A DNA stretch of 13,503 bases from Deltaproteobacteria bacterium (GTDB taxonomy: Bacteria; Desulfobacterota; Desulfobacteria; Desulfobacterales; JAFDFH01). Every line of letters starts with the position of its first letter. The first letter of the stretch is position 1. The translations under genes were made by a program, and so were the position numbers. The DNA is taken from positions 1-13,503 of the forward strand of contig JAFDFH010000086.1 of NCBI GenBank assembly GCA_019309945.1, given 5' to 3'. Under the pieces are notes generated by a model that was not told the origin of the DNA, did not search any database, and was given only the letters and a program-made list of their open reading frames with translations. Positions 1-6,981 of the stretch are shown in pieces.

Positions 1-689
1 CGTTTAAAAATTTTTTCGGGCGTTATTTTGATTAAAAACATGATTACCCGCCAGAACCATTTCGTGTAGATAATGTCCTTACCTTTCCTATAGGCGTTAT
101 ACACATCTTCGGCAACTTCATCCGGCTCAGCCAGTAAAATTTCCGGCAATTCCATCTGCGCGGTCATTTTGGTCCGGGCATATCCCGGCAGTACGGTGAT
201 AACCTGAACGTTACTTTTATGTAACCGGTTGCGCAGACCGGCAAGATAAATCGTCAAGGCGCCTTTCGCGGATCCGTAAATGTAGTTGCTTTGCCTGCCC
301 CGATCGCCGGCAACGGAACTGATACCAATAATGAACCCCTGTTGTCGCTGTTCAAAATCGGTTGCGATAACCTCCAGAATGCTTGCCGCACCTGTAAAAT
401 TCGCTTCAATGATATGCCTCGCCTTTTTAAAATCCTGCTGGGCCTCCTTTTGATCACCAAAATAACCGAATGCAAGGACAACCCCGTCCGGTTGGATCCC
501 CAGTCCGCTATAGAAACTTTGATGGGAGGTGTAATCCAGGGCGTCGAAAAATAACGCCTGGGCGTTTTTTTTTTGCAGCAGTTCTATATCCCGGGACGCC
601 AAATACAGATTGGCTTTTTCATAGTGGACGAACTTTTTCCCGATGGCATAGGCGATTTCCGAATTTGCGCCCAAGATCAGCAGGTTCAT
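1..689 (-). CDS. DprE2-like SDR reductase (3' end cut by window edge)
   Basis: NAD(P)H-dependent short-chain dehydrogenase, 229 complete codons visible, reading off the left edge. It resembles DprE2 (decaprenylphosphoryl-2-keto-ribose reductase), which reduces the 2-keto lipid-linked sugar made by DprE1 to the arabino form on the inner membrane face. Visible in the translation: a Rossmann nucleotide motif GANSEIA at residues 7-13, Asn97, Ser125, and Tyr138-x3-Lys142 in YIYGSAKG, which is the SDR catalytic tetrad with normal spacing. SSVAGDRGRQSNYIYGSAK closely matches my memory of the mycobacterial enzyme. The start ATG at 689 lies 2 bp after the DprE1-like stop, with GGGAG (697-701) about 7 nt upstream, so the two are translationally coupled. 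Mycobacterial DprE2 is about 254 aa, so perhaps 10-25 residues are missing. Substrate is inferred. A run of ten A residues on the coding strand (575-584) stays in frame. Confidence 0.9.
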   Translation of the reverse strand, partial: MNLLILGANSEIAYAIGKKFVHYEKANLYLASRDIELLQKKNAQALFFDALDYTSHQSFYSGLGIQPDGVVLAFGYFGDQKEAQQDFKKARHIIEANFTGAASILEVIATDFEQRQQGFIIGISSVAGDRGRQSNYIYGSAKGALTIYLAGLRNRLHKSNVQVITVLPGYARTKMTAQMELPEILLAEPDEVAEDVYNAYRKGKDIIYTKWFWRVIMFLIKITPEKIFK

Positions 690-691
690 TT

Positions 692-1990
692 TCACACTCC
701 CAATCGTTTTGATTGTAATGAATTAAATTTATTTTTCATTCCCTGTTTTGCTCTCAATTCCTCAAACCGCGCCCACCCGGGATAGCCTTTTCTAAAGACC
801 TCTCTGGTCATCCGAACGTCTTTGGCCAGGTATAACCGCCCGCCGTGATCGAGTACAATTCGATCCAGGTCGTCAAGCAAGGCGAATAACTTTTTCTGAA
901 TTTTAAAATCGATTGCCAGAGTATATCCTTCCATGGGGAATGACAGATCGTTATTGTTTTGCGGGCCGAATAATTTTAGCACGCCCAGAAATGATCCTAG
1001 TCCGGCTGAAGCAATCCGTTGAAGTATCGCGTGTAGCCCTTCAAGGCTTTGCTCCTTTGGAAAAACGAGCTGATATTGTGTGAAACCGCCACGACCATAC
1101 ATGCGGTTCCAGTAACCGATACGGTCCAGTGGATAAAAAAAAGTGTCCAGATGAACAAGGCGACCTTCAATAAACGAGGGATGGGCGTGGTAGTAGAAGT
1201 GATTAAAGAGGGATACCGAATATCTGTTCAGAAAAAATCCGGGAAGATCGACCGGTAGGGATAAGGATTTTGCTGTCGCAAGATCGAAACGTGCGGTGTC
1301 GGTATGTTCTCCGAGAAAAAGGATCGAACGTCCAATATCCTCACCCTTTGCAAGACAATCGATCCATGCTACGGAATAGGTCGTTTGCCGGTAGGCCTCA
1401 AAAAGGGAAAAAATTTCTTTTAAGTTCCGGCAGCGAATGATCGTTTCGCGAATATAGGAACTTGGAATGGGTTGTAATTTGAACGTTGCATTTAAAATAA
1501 TTCCGGTTAGTCCCATACCGCCACAGGTTGCAAAGAAAAGCTCAGGGTTGACCTCCCGGCTGCAGACCATCACTTTACCACTGGGAAGCATCAAATCAAA
1601 CGAAAGCACACAGGCACTAAAGCATCCGGCTTTGTGATGATTTTTTCCGTGAACGTCACTGGCGATAGCTCCCCCCACGGTGATAAACTTGGTCCCCGGG
1701 GTTATGTATAAAAACCAGCCTTGGGGTAAAAAAATGTCGATAAGCTCAGACAGTGAAACGCCGCTTTCGCATTGAACGATGCCCGCGGTCGGGTGAAATG
1801 CCAAAATCTTATCAAACCGGCGTGAAAAAATAACCCTTTCATTCAGCGCACTGTCCCCGTAACTGCGTCCCAATGCATGGACAATTGTGTCCCCGGGTTG
1901 TTTTAAATAATTTTGAACCTGGGCCGGTGTTTCAAACCATCGCCCCTCGGTCTGAATATGGGGATATCTTCCCCAACCTGAAAGCTTCAT
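692..1990 (-). CDS. DprE1-like FAD-dependent lipid-linked sugar 2'-oxidase
   Basis: FAD-binding oxidoreductase of 432 aa, similar from end to end to mycobacterial DprE1 (461 aa), which oxidises the 2'-OH of decaprenyl-phosphoryl-ribose. Recognisable blocks in order: N-terminal LSGWGR (3-8), GRSYGD (41-46), FAD-site PGTKFITVGGAIASDVHGKNHH (about 98-119, with the His equivalent to H132), a C-terminal cap with GGFTQYQLV (301-309), LKLFGP (338-343), SFPMEGYTLAIDF (350-362) and LYLAKD (387-392) with Lys390 matching catalytic K418. The position of the benzothiazinone-reactive Cys387 is Ala359 here (codon 914-916). No signal peptide or membrane span is seen, as expected for a peripheral membrane enzyme. 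It lies 35 bp after the nucleotidyltransferase-GT2 fusion and 2 bp before its DprE2-like partner. The ATG at 1990 has only a weak ribosome site. Family assignment is strong; the exact lipid-sugar substrate is inferred. Confidence 0.93.
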   Translation of the reverse strand: MKLSGWGRYPHIQTEGRWFETPAQVQNYLKQPGDTIVHALGRSYGDSALNERVIFSRRFDKILAFHPTAGIVQCESGVSLSELIDIFLPQGWFLYITPGTKFITVGGAIASDVHGKNHHKAGCFSACVLSFDLMLPSGKVMVCSREVNPELFFATCGGMGLTGIILNATFKLQPIPSSYIRETIIRCRNLKEIFSLFEAYRQTTYSVAWIDCLAKGEDIGRSILFLGEHTDTARFDLATAKSLSLPVDLPGFFLNRYSVSLFNHFYYHAHPSFIEGRLVHLDTFFYPLDRIGYWNRMYGRGGFTQYQLVFPKEQSLEGLHAILQRIASAGLGSFLGVLKLFGPQNNNDLSFPMEGYTLAIDFKIQKKLFALLDDLDRIVLDHGGRLYLAKDVRMTREVFRKGYPGWARFEELRAKQGMKNKFNSLQSKRLGV

Positions 1991-2025
1991 AAAAAACCGG
2001 TTTTGCTTTTTGCTCTTTCGATTTG

Positions 2026-3510
2026 TTAGGAGCGAAAACGGTGCTGAAGGATTATCCGAAGCATTTTCATGGCGGTCCGGGCATGTGCCCTGAAATGTCC
2101 GGAGTGTTTGGACTCGCCACCAAACCGTTTTCGATAGGACACCGGAATTTCGATAATTCGTCTTCTACATATCAGAATGGCGATCATCATTTCCGGGGCA
2201 AACTCGGGTCCATCGGCCTTTAAATACGGCCTGATTTTATGGTAACTCGTTTTCCAGATTGCACGGTATGTGCATCCGACATCCGTAAACCTGGGTTCCA
2301 GATTCCACCATAAGGCCTCAACGATCTTGCCGAATAATACATTTCCCCATCGCAGGATCGATCCCATATTGGCGCCTTGCTCAATCATTTGGCGGGTTGT
2401 CCGTGTGCCGATGGCCATATCGCAATCTTTTAAATATTCTAAAAATTTGGGGATGTCTTTTGACTGAAAGCTGCCATCCGCTTCCGTTAAAATGATAATA
2501 TCCCCTTTGGCTTCATCCAGTCCACACTTCATGGCACAGCCGTATCCTTGGGCCTTCTCGGTAACAACGCGCGCACCGGCCTGAATGGCAAGGGCATGGG
2601 TAGCGTCGCGGGAGTTATTGTCCACCACGAGCACCTCGTCAACGGCCGGATGGGTTTTAAAATCTTCAATAACTTCGGTTATGGTTTCTTCTTCATTATA
2701 GGCCGGGATGACGACACTGACTTTGTATTGATCGAAAAATCGCTCCCTTAAGGCATAATTGGCATAGTTGAGGTCATCGGTGTTGTTGACATTTACGTAG
2801 ATTCCGCTCAAGGTACAGGCAAATACGTTTTCATGTTGCGCCATATTCGACAATACATCTGTTATTTCAACCTCTTGTCGCAACGTTGACGGCCGTGTGT
2901 TTCGGATATACTCAAAGACCTTGTTATTGAGAAGATAGGTGCCAACGCCCATCAACCGGCTATCGGGCACTGCGGGTTTCTCAATCAACGCAAGCACCCT
3001 GCCATTGCGAATCTGCCCGGTGAAGTTATTAGAGATTTTGGCCCTGTTTTTTTCTTTTTTGAACATTAAGACCGCATCTATTTCCTGATCCAAAAATTCG
3101 TGCAACTGACTATGATTTGAATCCACATAGAATTCATCTGCGAGCATCAGTAAAAAGCGGGTGTTGGCGACGTGTTTTTCCACGGTTAATAAGGCATTCC
3201 CGATTCCCTTTTGCTCTTTTTGCTCAATATAGGTGAGGTCCACACCAAGTGCTTTTTGGTTCAGGTAATGGATGATTTGATTGCCCAAATGACCGATCAC
3301 GATCAGGATTTTCCGGATTCCCAGTTGATCCCGCATGATTTCAATGTTTCGTTCGATCAGTGCCTTTCCACCAATATCAAGGAGTGCTTTGGGAATAAAT
3401 CGGGTTGCCGGATACGCGCGTACACCCTTTCCGGCGGCAAGAATTACGCCGATGATATCTGAAGGCTTGGATATTTTATCCGCTTTTGGTTCCATCCTAA
3501 ATTCCATCAT
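2026..3510 (-). CDS. Fused sugar nucleotidyltransferase + GT2 (polyprenyl-phosphate glycosyltransferase-like)
   Basis: Two-domain protein of 494 aa. Residues about 18-250 are a RmlA/GalU/GlmU-type nucleotidyltransferase: LAAGKGVR (24-31), PKALLDIGG (40-48), metal-site ADE (124-126) and EKP (177-179). Residues about 262-490 are a DPM1-type GT2: VVIPAYNEEE (266-275), VVDNNSRD (295-302), EADG (343-346, where this family usually has a DxD-like DADG) and GCTYR (412-416). No C-terminal membrane anchor is obvious. The simplest reading is that the first domain makes an NDP-sugar and the second transfers the sugar to undecaprenyl phosphate, at the cytoplasmic face. Its position just before the DprE1/DprE2-like pair suggests that it supplies their lipid-linked substrate. 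Alternative ATGs exist at codons 2 and 6 (3495). Sugar identity is unknown. Another possibility is an inositol-phosphate or phosphoalcohol cytidylyltransferase activity for the first domain. Confidence 0.9.
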   Translation of the reverse strand: MMEFRMEPKADKISKPSDIIGVILAAGKGVRAYPATRFIPKALLDIGGKALIERNIEIMRDQLGIRKILIVIGHLGNQIIHYLNQKALGVDLTYIEQKEQKGIGNALLTVEKHVANTRFLLMLADEFYVDSNHSQLHEFLDQEIDAVLMFKKEKNRAKISNNFTGQIRNGRVLALIEKPAVPDSRLMGVGTYLLNNKVFEYIRNTRPSTLRQEVEITDVLSNMAQHENVFACTLSGIYVNVNNTDDLNYANYALRERFFDQYKVSVVIPAYNEEETITEVIEDFKTHPAVDEVLVVDNNSRDATHALAIQAGARVVTEKAQGYGCAMKCGLDEAKGDIIILTEADGSFQSKDIPKFLEYLKDCDMAIGTRTTRQMIEQGANMGSILRWGNVLFGKIVEALWWNLEPRFTDVGCTYRAIWKTSYHKIRPYLKADGPEFAPEMMIAILICRRRIIEIPVSYRKRFGGESKHSGHFRAHARTAMKMLRIILQHRFRS

Positions 3511-3545
3511 TAATCCAGCCAGGCGGGACTTGCTTCAATCCGCTT

Positions 3546-5072
3546 TCATTCACTTTCTAAGTGTCTATCGACCGAATGCTGCCGGTTTCTTTCCGGAAAG
3601 TACCTGTTGAAAAAAAAACAATCCCCGATAGGCAGGAATCCGGGAATGTCATAGCAGTCCAACAAAATTTTGGACAGATATGTATCTCTATATTTCTCGT
3701 ATTGAAATCCGTCCCCGAAAATAAGCGTATAATTCGCTTGCCTGACACTGAGCGTATCAATCACAAGACGTTTAAAATAGTTTTGGTAATCCTGGTATTC
3801 TTTTGCTTTTACTTTCAAAGTGGAAAGTATCAGGATATTCCTGCCGTCCAATGCTTTAAAGTCTGTAAGCTTGTCATCATTTCGGCCGTTGCGGTCATCA
3901 TCCATAAAAACAATGAAATGCTTTCCACTGTGGTAGGTCATGAGTGCCGCAGTCGTGTAGCCGGGGGTTCCAAACACGTATTGGTCCTCGTATTTTTTTA
4001 TTTTTTCATAAATTTCATTTCCATAAAATCCCATAACAATATCGCGATAATAACGGTGGTTCTTAAATGTTTCAACAGGGAGCGTCAGGATAATAGCGAT
4101 TATTAGGACGAGCATCAAACTGAAGATTCCGGAAAATTTAATTATTAGCGCGAGCTGGGCACTATCCAGGTAAACCAGAAGAATAAAAAGAAATGGATAG
4201 AAGGAAATTGTCCAGTGCAAGCTTGTATCAAAGAAAGCAAGCATTCCGAGGATAGAAACCGGAATGATGAATAGATGAAAAAAGAGATTGTTGTCGCGTT
4301 TTATGCCCGCACGTATGAATTTTAAATTCCTGGCCACAAAATATAACATCCAGGGTGTCGATAGAATGATTTGAAACAGAACAAATTTAAGGAAAGTTCC
4401 CACTTTCAGGGAGTGATCCTTGTTTCTGTTAAAGACATTGAACATCAAAGTGGTCCAGCAGTCGGTATAGTTCCAATAGAGATGCAACAGAAGGAGGGGC
4501 AAGGTCCCCAAAATTAGAATCAGGCCATACTTAATACTATTTCTGTTTGGCCGGAGAATCAGGTATCCGCAAAAAGCGATCAGCAGAAGTCCGGCAAAGT
4601 ATTTACTCAGGATGGCAAGGCTCAAGAATATTCCGGAAACAAGAACCAGACTACTCCTTTTCATGTTTATGCCGTAGTAAAAAAACACTCCGGAAAGAAA
4701 AACAAAAAGAAAAAGAGGGACGTCGCTGGAAATCAGGACAATGAAATTCCAGGGAACGACCAGGTAAACCAGGGATACCAGTCTGGCCTTATTTTCGTCT
4801 CTGGAAATTTCTTTGGCAACCAGGTAAATGCCGATGGCGACAATAATCCCGGTGATACTGGAGAAAAGCCTCGAAAAGAAAATGTGACGGCCGAACAGAT
4901 AAAAAAGGTAGACAATCCATCCGGTTACAGGGGGATGATCGTAGTAGTTTACATCGAGATATTGGCCCCAGGTGTAGTAATAGGCTTCATCGGAGGTTAT
5001 GGGAAAGCTGTATGCGAGGACCAGCTTGATGATTACAACCGCTGAAAAAATTTTCCAGTAATGTTTTTCCAT
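3546..5072 (-). CDS. GT39 (ArnT/PMT-like) membrane glycosyltransferase
   Basis: Integral membrane glycosyltransferase, 508 aa from the ATG at 5072. GT39/ArnT-type enzymes take a sugar from polyprenyl phosphate and add it to an acceptor (lipid A, protein or glycan) on the periplasmic side. Visible: a first membrane span at about residues 7-24, then the acidic loop motif ITSDEAYYY (25-33, D28/E29 at the expected catalytic site), YYDHPPVTGW (43-52), many further hydrophobic spans, and a hydrophilic C-terminal domain of about 130 residues, presumably periplasmic. The frame stays open to a TTG at 5111, which would add 13 residues; I chose the ATG because it precedes the membrane span directly. It is the first gene of the leftward set, 35 bp before the nucleotidyltransferase-GT2 fusion, and so is the best candidate to use the sugar made by that set. 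The acceptor cannot be told from the sequence. Confidence 0.88.
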   Translation of the reverse strand: MEKHYWKIFSAVVIIKLVLAYSFPITSDEAYYYTWGQYLDVNYYDHPPVTGWIVYLFYLFGRHIFFSRLFSSITGIIVAIGIYLVAKEISRDENKARLVSLVYLVVPWNFIVLISSDVPLFLFVFLSGVFFYYGINMKRSSLVLVSGIFLSLAILSKYFAGLLLIAFCGYLILRPNRNSIKYGLILILGTLPLLLLHLYWNYTDCWTTLMFNVFNRNKDHSLKVGTFLKFVLFQIILSTPWMLYFVARNLKFIRAGIKRDNNLFFHLFIIPVSILGMLAFFDTSLHWTISFYPFLFILLVYLDSAQLALIIKFSGIFSLMLVLIIAIILTLPVETFKNHRYYRDIVMGFYGNEIYEKIKKYEDQYVFGTPGYTTAALMTYHSGKHFIVFMDDDRNGRNDDKLTDFKALDGRNILILSTLKVKAKEYQDYQNYFKRLVIDTLSVRQANYTLIFGDGFQYEKYRDTYLSKILLDCYDIPGFLPIGDCFFFNRYFPERNRQHSVDRHLESE

Positions 5073-5152
5073 AAAGGTGAATTCCGATAGGAATCGCCAA
5101 ATGTAAGGCAACCCGAGCTATTCTATCGTCAGAGCCAATTTCAAAACGTCCC

Positions 5153-5244
5153 ATTTTGCCCAATCTCTGCGTCAGGCTCAAATTTTAATCCTCGAAATAC
5201 TAAATGTATTCCTGTGGTTAAAATTTTCGCCTTCCTTGACCTTG
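5153..5244. repeat. Palindromic intergenic repeat, copy 2 (diverged)
   Basis: A 92-bp stretch that aligns along its whole length with 9271-9362, roughly 70-75% identical by eye with one or two single-base gaps. Shared blocks include TTTTGCCC at the left, GGCTCAAA/TGCTCAAA, ATCCTCG, and CCTTGA at the right. It is internally palindromic: aaattttaa (5180-5188) pairs with ttaaaattt (5218-5226), and aatac (5196-5200) with gtatt (5206-5210). The outer arms that are clear in the other copy have decayed here. Confidence 0.7.
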
Positions 5245-5261
5245 TTTAGTAAAGTTAACAA
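5242..5261. promoter_or_regulatory. Candidate operator palindrome
   Basis: The 20-bp sequence ttgtttagtaaagttaacaa has perfect 5-bp ends (TTGTT/AACAA) and further symmetric matches inside, the general form of a dimeric repressor site such as a TetR-family operator. It sits between the divergent GT39 genes, next to the repeat and an adjacent A/T-rich stretch that could hold a promoter. No regulator gene is in the window, so the assignment is a guess from symmetry and position. Confidence 0.3.
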
Positions 5262-5354
5262 AATACATTTTTTTTGTCCAATCATATTTTTTCCTCAAAA
5301 CCCGCTCCATTCTTTTACCTTGACTTTGACGCATCCTGGCATTAATTCAAAGCC

Positions 5355-6929
5355 ATGCTATCGCGGGATGATAAATTTTATGTAAAGGCCTCCCTATGTT
5401 GGATTTTGGTATGTACCATCTTCAGGTTGGTATATTCAGGCGCTTTTCCGCTTATTCCGGATGAAACGAATTACTGGCAGTGGAGCCGCCACCTGGCCTG
5501 GGGATATCATGATCAGGCCCCGATGATTGCCTGGGCAATAAAACTCGCAACTTCAATCCTGGGGCACACCGAGATTGGCGTTCGCCTTCCTTCCGTAGTT
5601 TCCTTGGCCGTGGCGTCAATTTATCTCGTCGGGTTCGCCTTGAGGTGGATCAGTCCTTTGGTTGCATTTCAGACCGCTCTCCTGACGCAGTCCGTTCTGG
5701 CATTTAACGTTGGGGGGATCTTGTCCACGCCGGATGGCCTTCAGGCCGCGGCCTGGGCTGGTGCCAGCTACCACGTGGCATGTGCATATGAGAATCACCG
5801 ATGGCGTGAATGGCTTGTGAGTGGTCTCTGGTTCGGCTTCGGCATGTTGAGTAAATATACCATGGTAATATTTTTGCCCGGCGCTTTTCTTTACGGCCTG
5901 TTTTCCCCAAACCACAGAAAAAGACTTGCCAGTCTAAAACCTTACATTGGCGTCCTTCTGGGATTTATGATGTTTTTCCCGGTGATTGTTTGGAACGCAA
6001 AAAACGGGTGGAGCTCTGTACGTCACGTTGCGTTTATCGGAGGCGCTAATGAAAAATTTGGGATTCACTTTAAATATTTCGGTGAATATCTTGGTGGACA
6101 GGCCGGTATGGTCTCTCCGCTTATTTTTATTCTCATATGTTTTGCATGGACGTTAGCACTCCGGAAAAAATTTTGGCTTGAAGGATGGATTTACCCGTAT
6201 CTTTTTTTTACATCCTTTCCGATTTTTGCGGGATTTGGGCTCCTCAGCCTCCATTCCCGAGTGGAGGGCAACTGGCCTGGAGCGGGTTATTTCACTGCAT
6301 CCGTGCTAGTTGCTGCCTTTTTTTCCGGAAAATTTAAACCGGTTACCACAGGAGTAAAAATAAACCTGGGCCGGAAGATATGGCCCTGGGCGGTGGGTGG
6401 GTCCTATCTGCTCACGGCCCTTTTATTGCTTTATGTTGTTTGGCCCTTTTTGCCGATTCCTGCAAAGCAGGATCGAATTTTAAGGGAAACATCAGGATGG
6501 CGTGAACTCGGGATAAAGGCAAATGCAATAATACAAAAAATGCCCCATCCGAAAAAGACGTTTCTCTTTGGTTTACAATATCAGGAAGCCAGTGAACTTG
6601 CTTTTTATACGCCGGGAAACCCCAGAACCGTATCCATCAATAAGTGGTCACGCCCGAATGTTTATGACTACTGGTGGAAAGATGAAGACCTGATCGGATG
6701 GGATGCCGTTGGGGTGACCTATGGCGCTGCAATCCATAAAAACAGATTGCTCCAGGTCTTTGATCATGCGGAGCCGCCCATCGAGGTTAAAATTTTTCGC
6801 CATCGGGGTGTGCGCTCTGAATTTTCATCCCAAGCGCCACTGAAAGTTTTTTATTTATACCGTGCTTATGGTTTTAAAGGCGGGTTGCGATGGGTGCCGA
6901 CAGACATGTCGGATATTCGGACAAATTGA
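5355..6929 (+). CDS. GT39 (ArnT-like) membrane glycosyltransferase, second copy
   Basis: Integral membrane protein of 524 aa, related to but clearly different from the GT39 encoded divergently at 3546-5072. Motifs: IPDETNYWQW (34-43, with D36/E37 at the acidic catalytic loop) and WGYHDQAPMIAW (49-60), where Gln-Ala replaces the more usual His-Pro of the DHPP motif. Many hydrophobic spans follow, and the C-terminal region of about 150 residues (from about 370) is hydrophilic and probably periplasmic. Enzymes of this family transfer a sugar from polyprenyl phosphate to lipid A, protein or glycan outside the inner membrane. The ATG at 5355 has no good Shine-Dalgarno sequence. It is followed after 52 bp by the secreted NTF2/AMIN protein on the same strand. 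Its donor could be the lipid-linked sugar made by the GT2 at 7849-8568. Acceptor and sugar are unknown. Confidence 0.88.
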   Translation: MLSRDDKFYVKASLCWILVCTIFRLVYSGAFPLIPDETNYWQWSRHLAWGYHDQAPMIAWAIKLATSILGHTEIGVRLPSVVSLAVASIYLVGFALRWISPLVAFQTALLTQSVLAFNVGGILSTPDGLQAAAWAGASYHVACAYENHRWREWLVSGLWFGFGMLSKYTMVIFLPGAFLYGLFSPNHRKRLASLKPYIGVLLGFMMFFPVIVWNAKNGWSSVRHVAFIGGANEKFGIHFKYFGEYLGGQAGMVSPLIFILICFAWTLALRKKFWLEGWIYPYLFFTSFPIFAGFGLLSLHSRVEGNWPGAGYFTASVLVAAFFSGKFKPVTTGVKINLGRKIWPWAVGGSYLLTALLLLYVVWPFLPIPAKQDRILRETSGWRELGIKANAIIQKMPHPKKTFLFGLQYQEASELAFYTPGNPRTVSINKWSRPNVYDYWWKDEDLIGWDAVGVTYGAAIHKNRLLQVFDHAEPPIEVKIFRHRGVRSEFSSQAPLKVFYLYRAYGFKGGLRWVPTDMSDIRTN

Positions 6930-6970
6930 AAGAAAATGGGAGCATTACCTTTTCAATAGCTTTTCGTGCC

Positions 6971-6975
6971 GGAGG
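6971..6975 (+). promoter_or_regulatory. Shine-Dalgarno site that fixes the NTF2/AMIN start
   Basis: GGAGG lies 6 nt before the ATG at 6982. This strong site, plus the signal peptide that begins there, decides for that start over an upstream in-frame ATG at 6862 that lies inside the preceding GT39 gene. Confidence 0.8.
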
Positions 6976-6981
6976 TTTCTG

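Larger units (their letters stand above)
5073..5354. promoter_or_regulatory. Divergent intergenic region between two GT39 genes
   Basis: This 282-bp gap separates two divergently transcribed GT39 genes and must hold the promoters for both directions unless transcription enters from elsewhere. It contains a diverged copy of a palindromic repeat (5153-5244), a 20-bp imperfect palindrome (5242-5261) and a T8 run (5268-5275). I could not find a convincing -35/-10 pair for either direction. Low-scoring TTG-type -35 boxes exist, but their spacing and -10 matches are poor. Confidence 0.5.

Noticed and set aside
3561..4106. 181-codon open frame on the plus strand
   Set aside because: It lies wholly antisense to the GT39 gene, whose protein has clear family motifs. 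The antisense product has low-complexity, Val/Ile/Lys-rich composition and no recognisable domain.
5073..5111. TTG start adding 13 residues to the minus-strand GT39
   Set aside because: Possible, but the ATG at 5072 sits right before the first membrane span and the TTG has no better ribosome site.
5315..5354. TTGACT/TTGACG boxes as a sigma-70 promoter for the plus-strand GT39
   Set aside because: The matching -10 hexamers are poor or wrongly spaced, and the start site would fall almost on the ATG.
6862..6981. N-terminal extension of the NTF2/AMIN gene from an ATG at 6862
   Set aside because: The extension overlaps the end of the GT39 gene, would bury the signal peptide, and ignores the GGAGG site placed 6 nt before the ATG at 6982.
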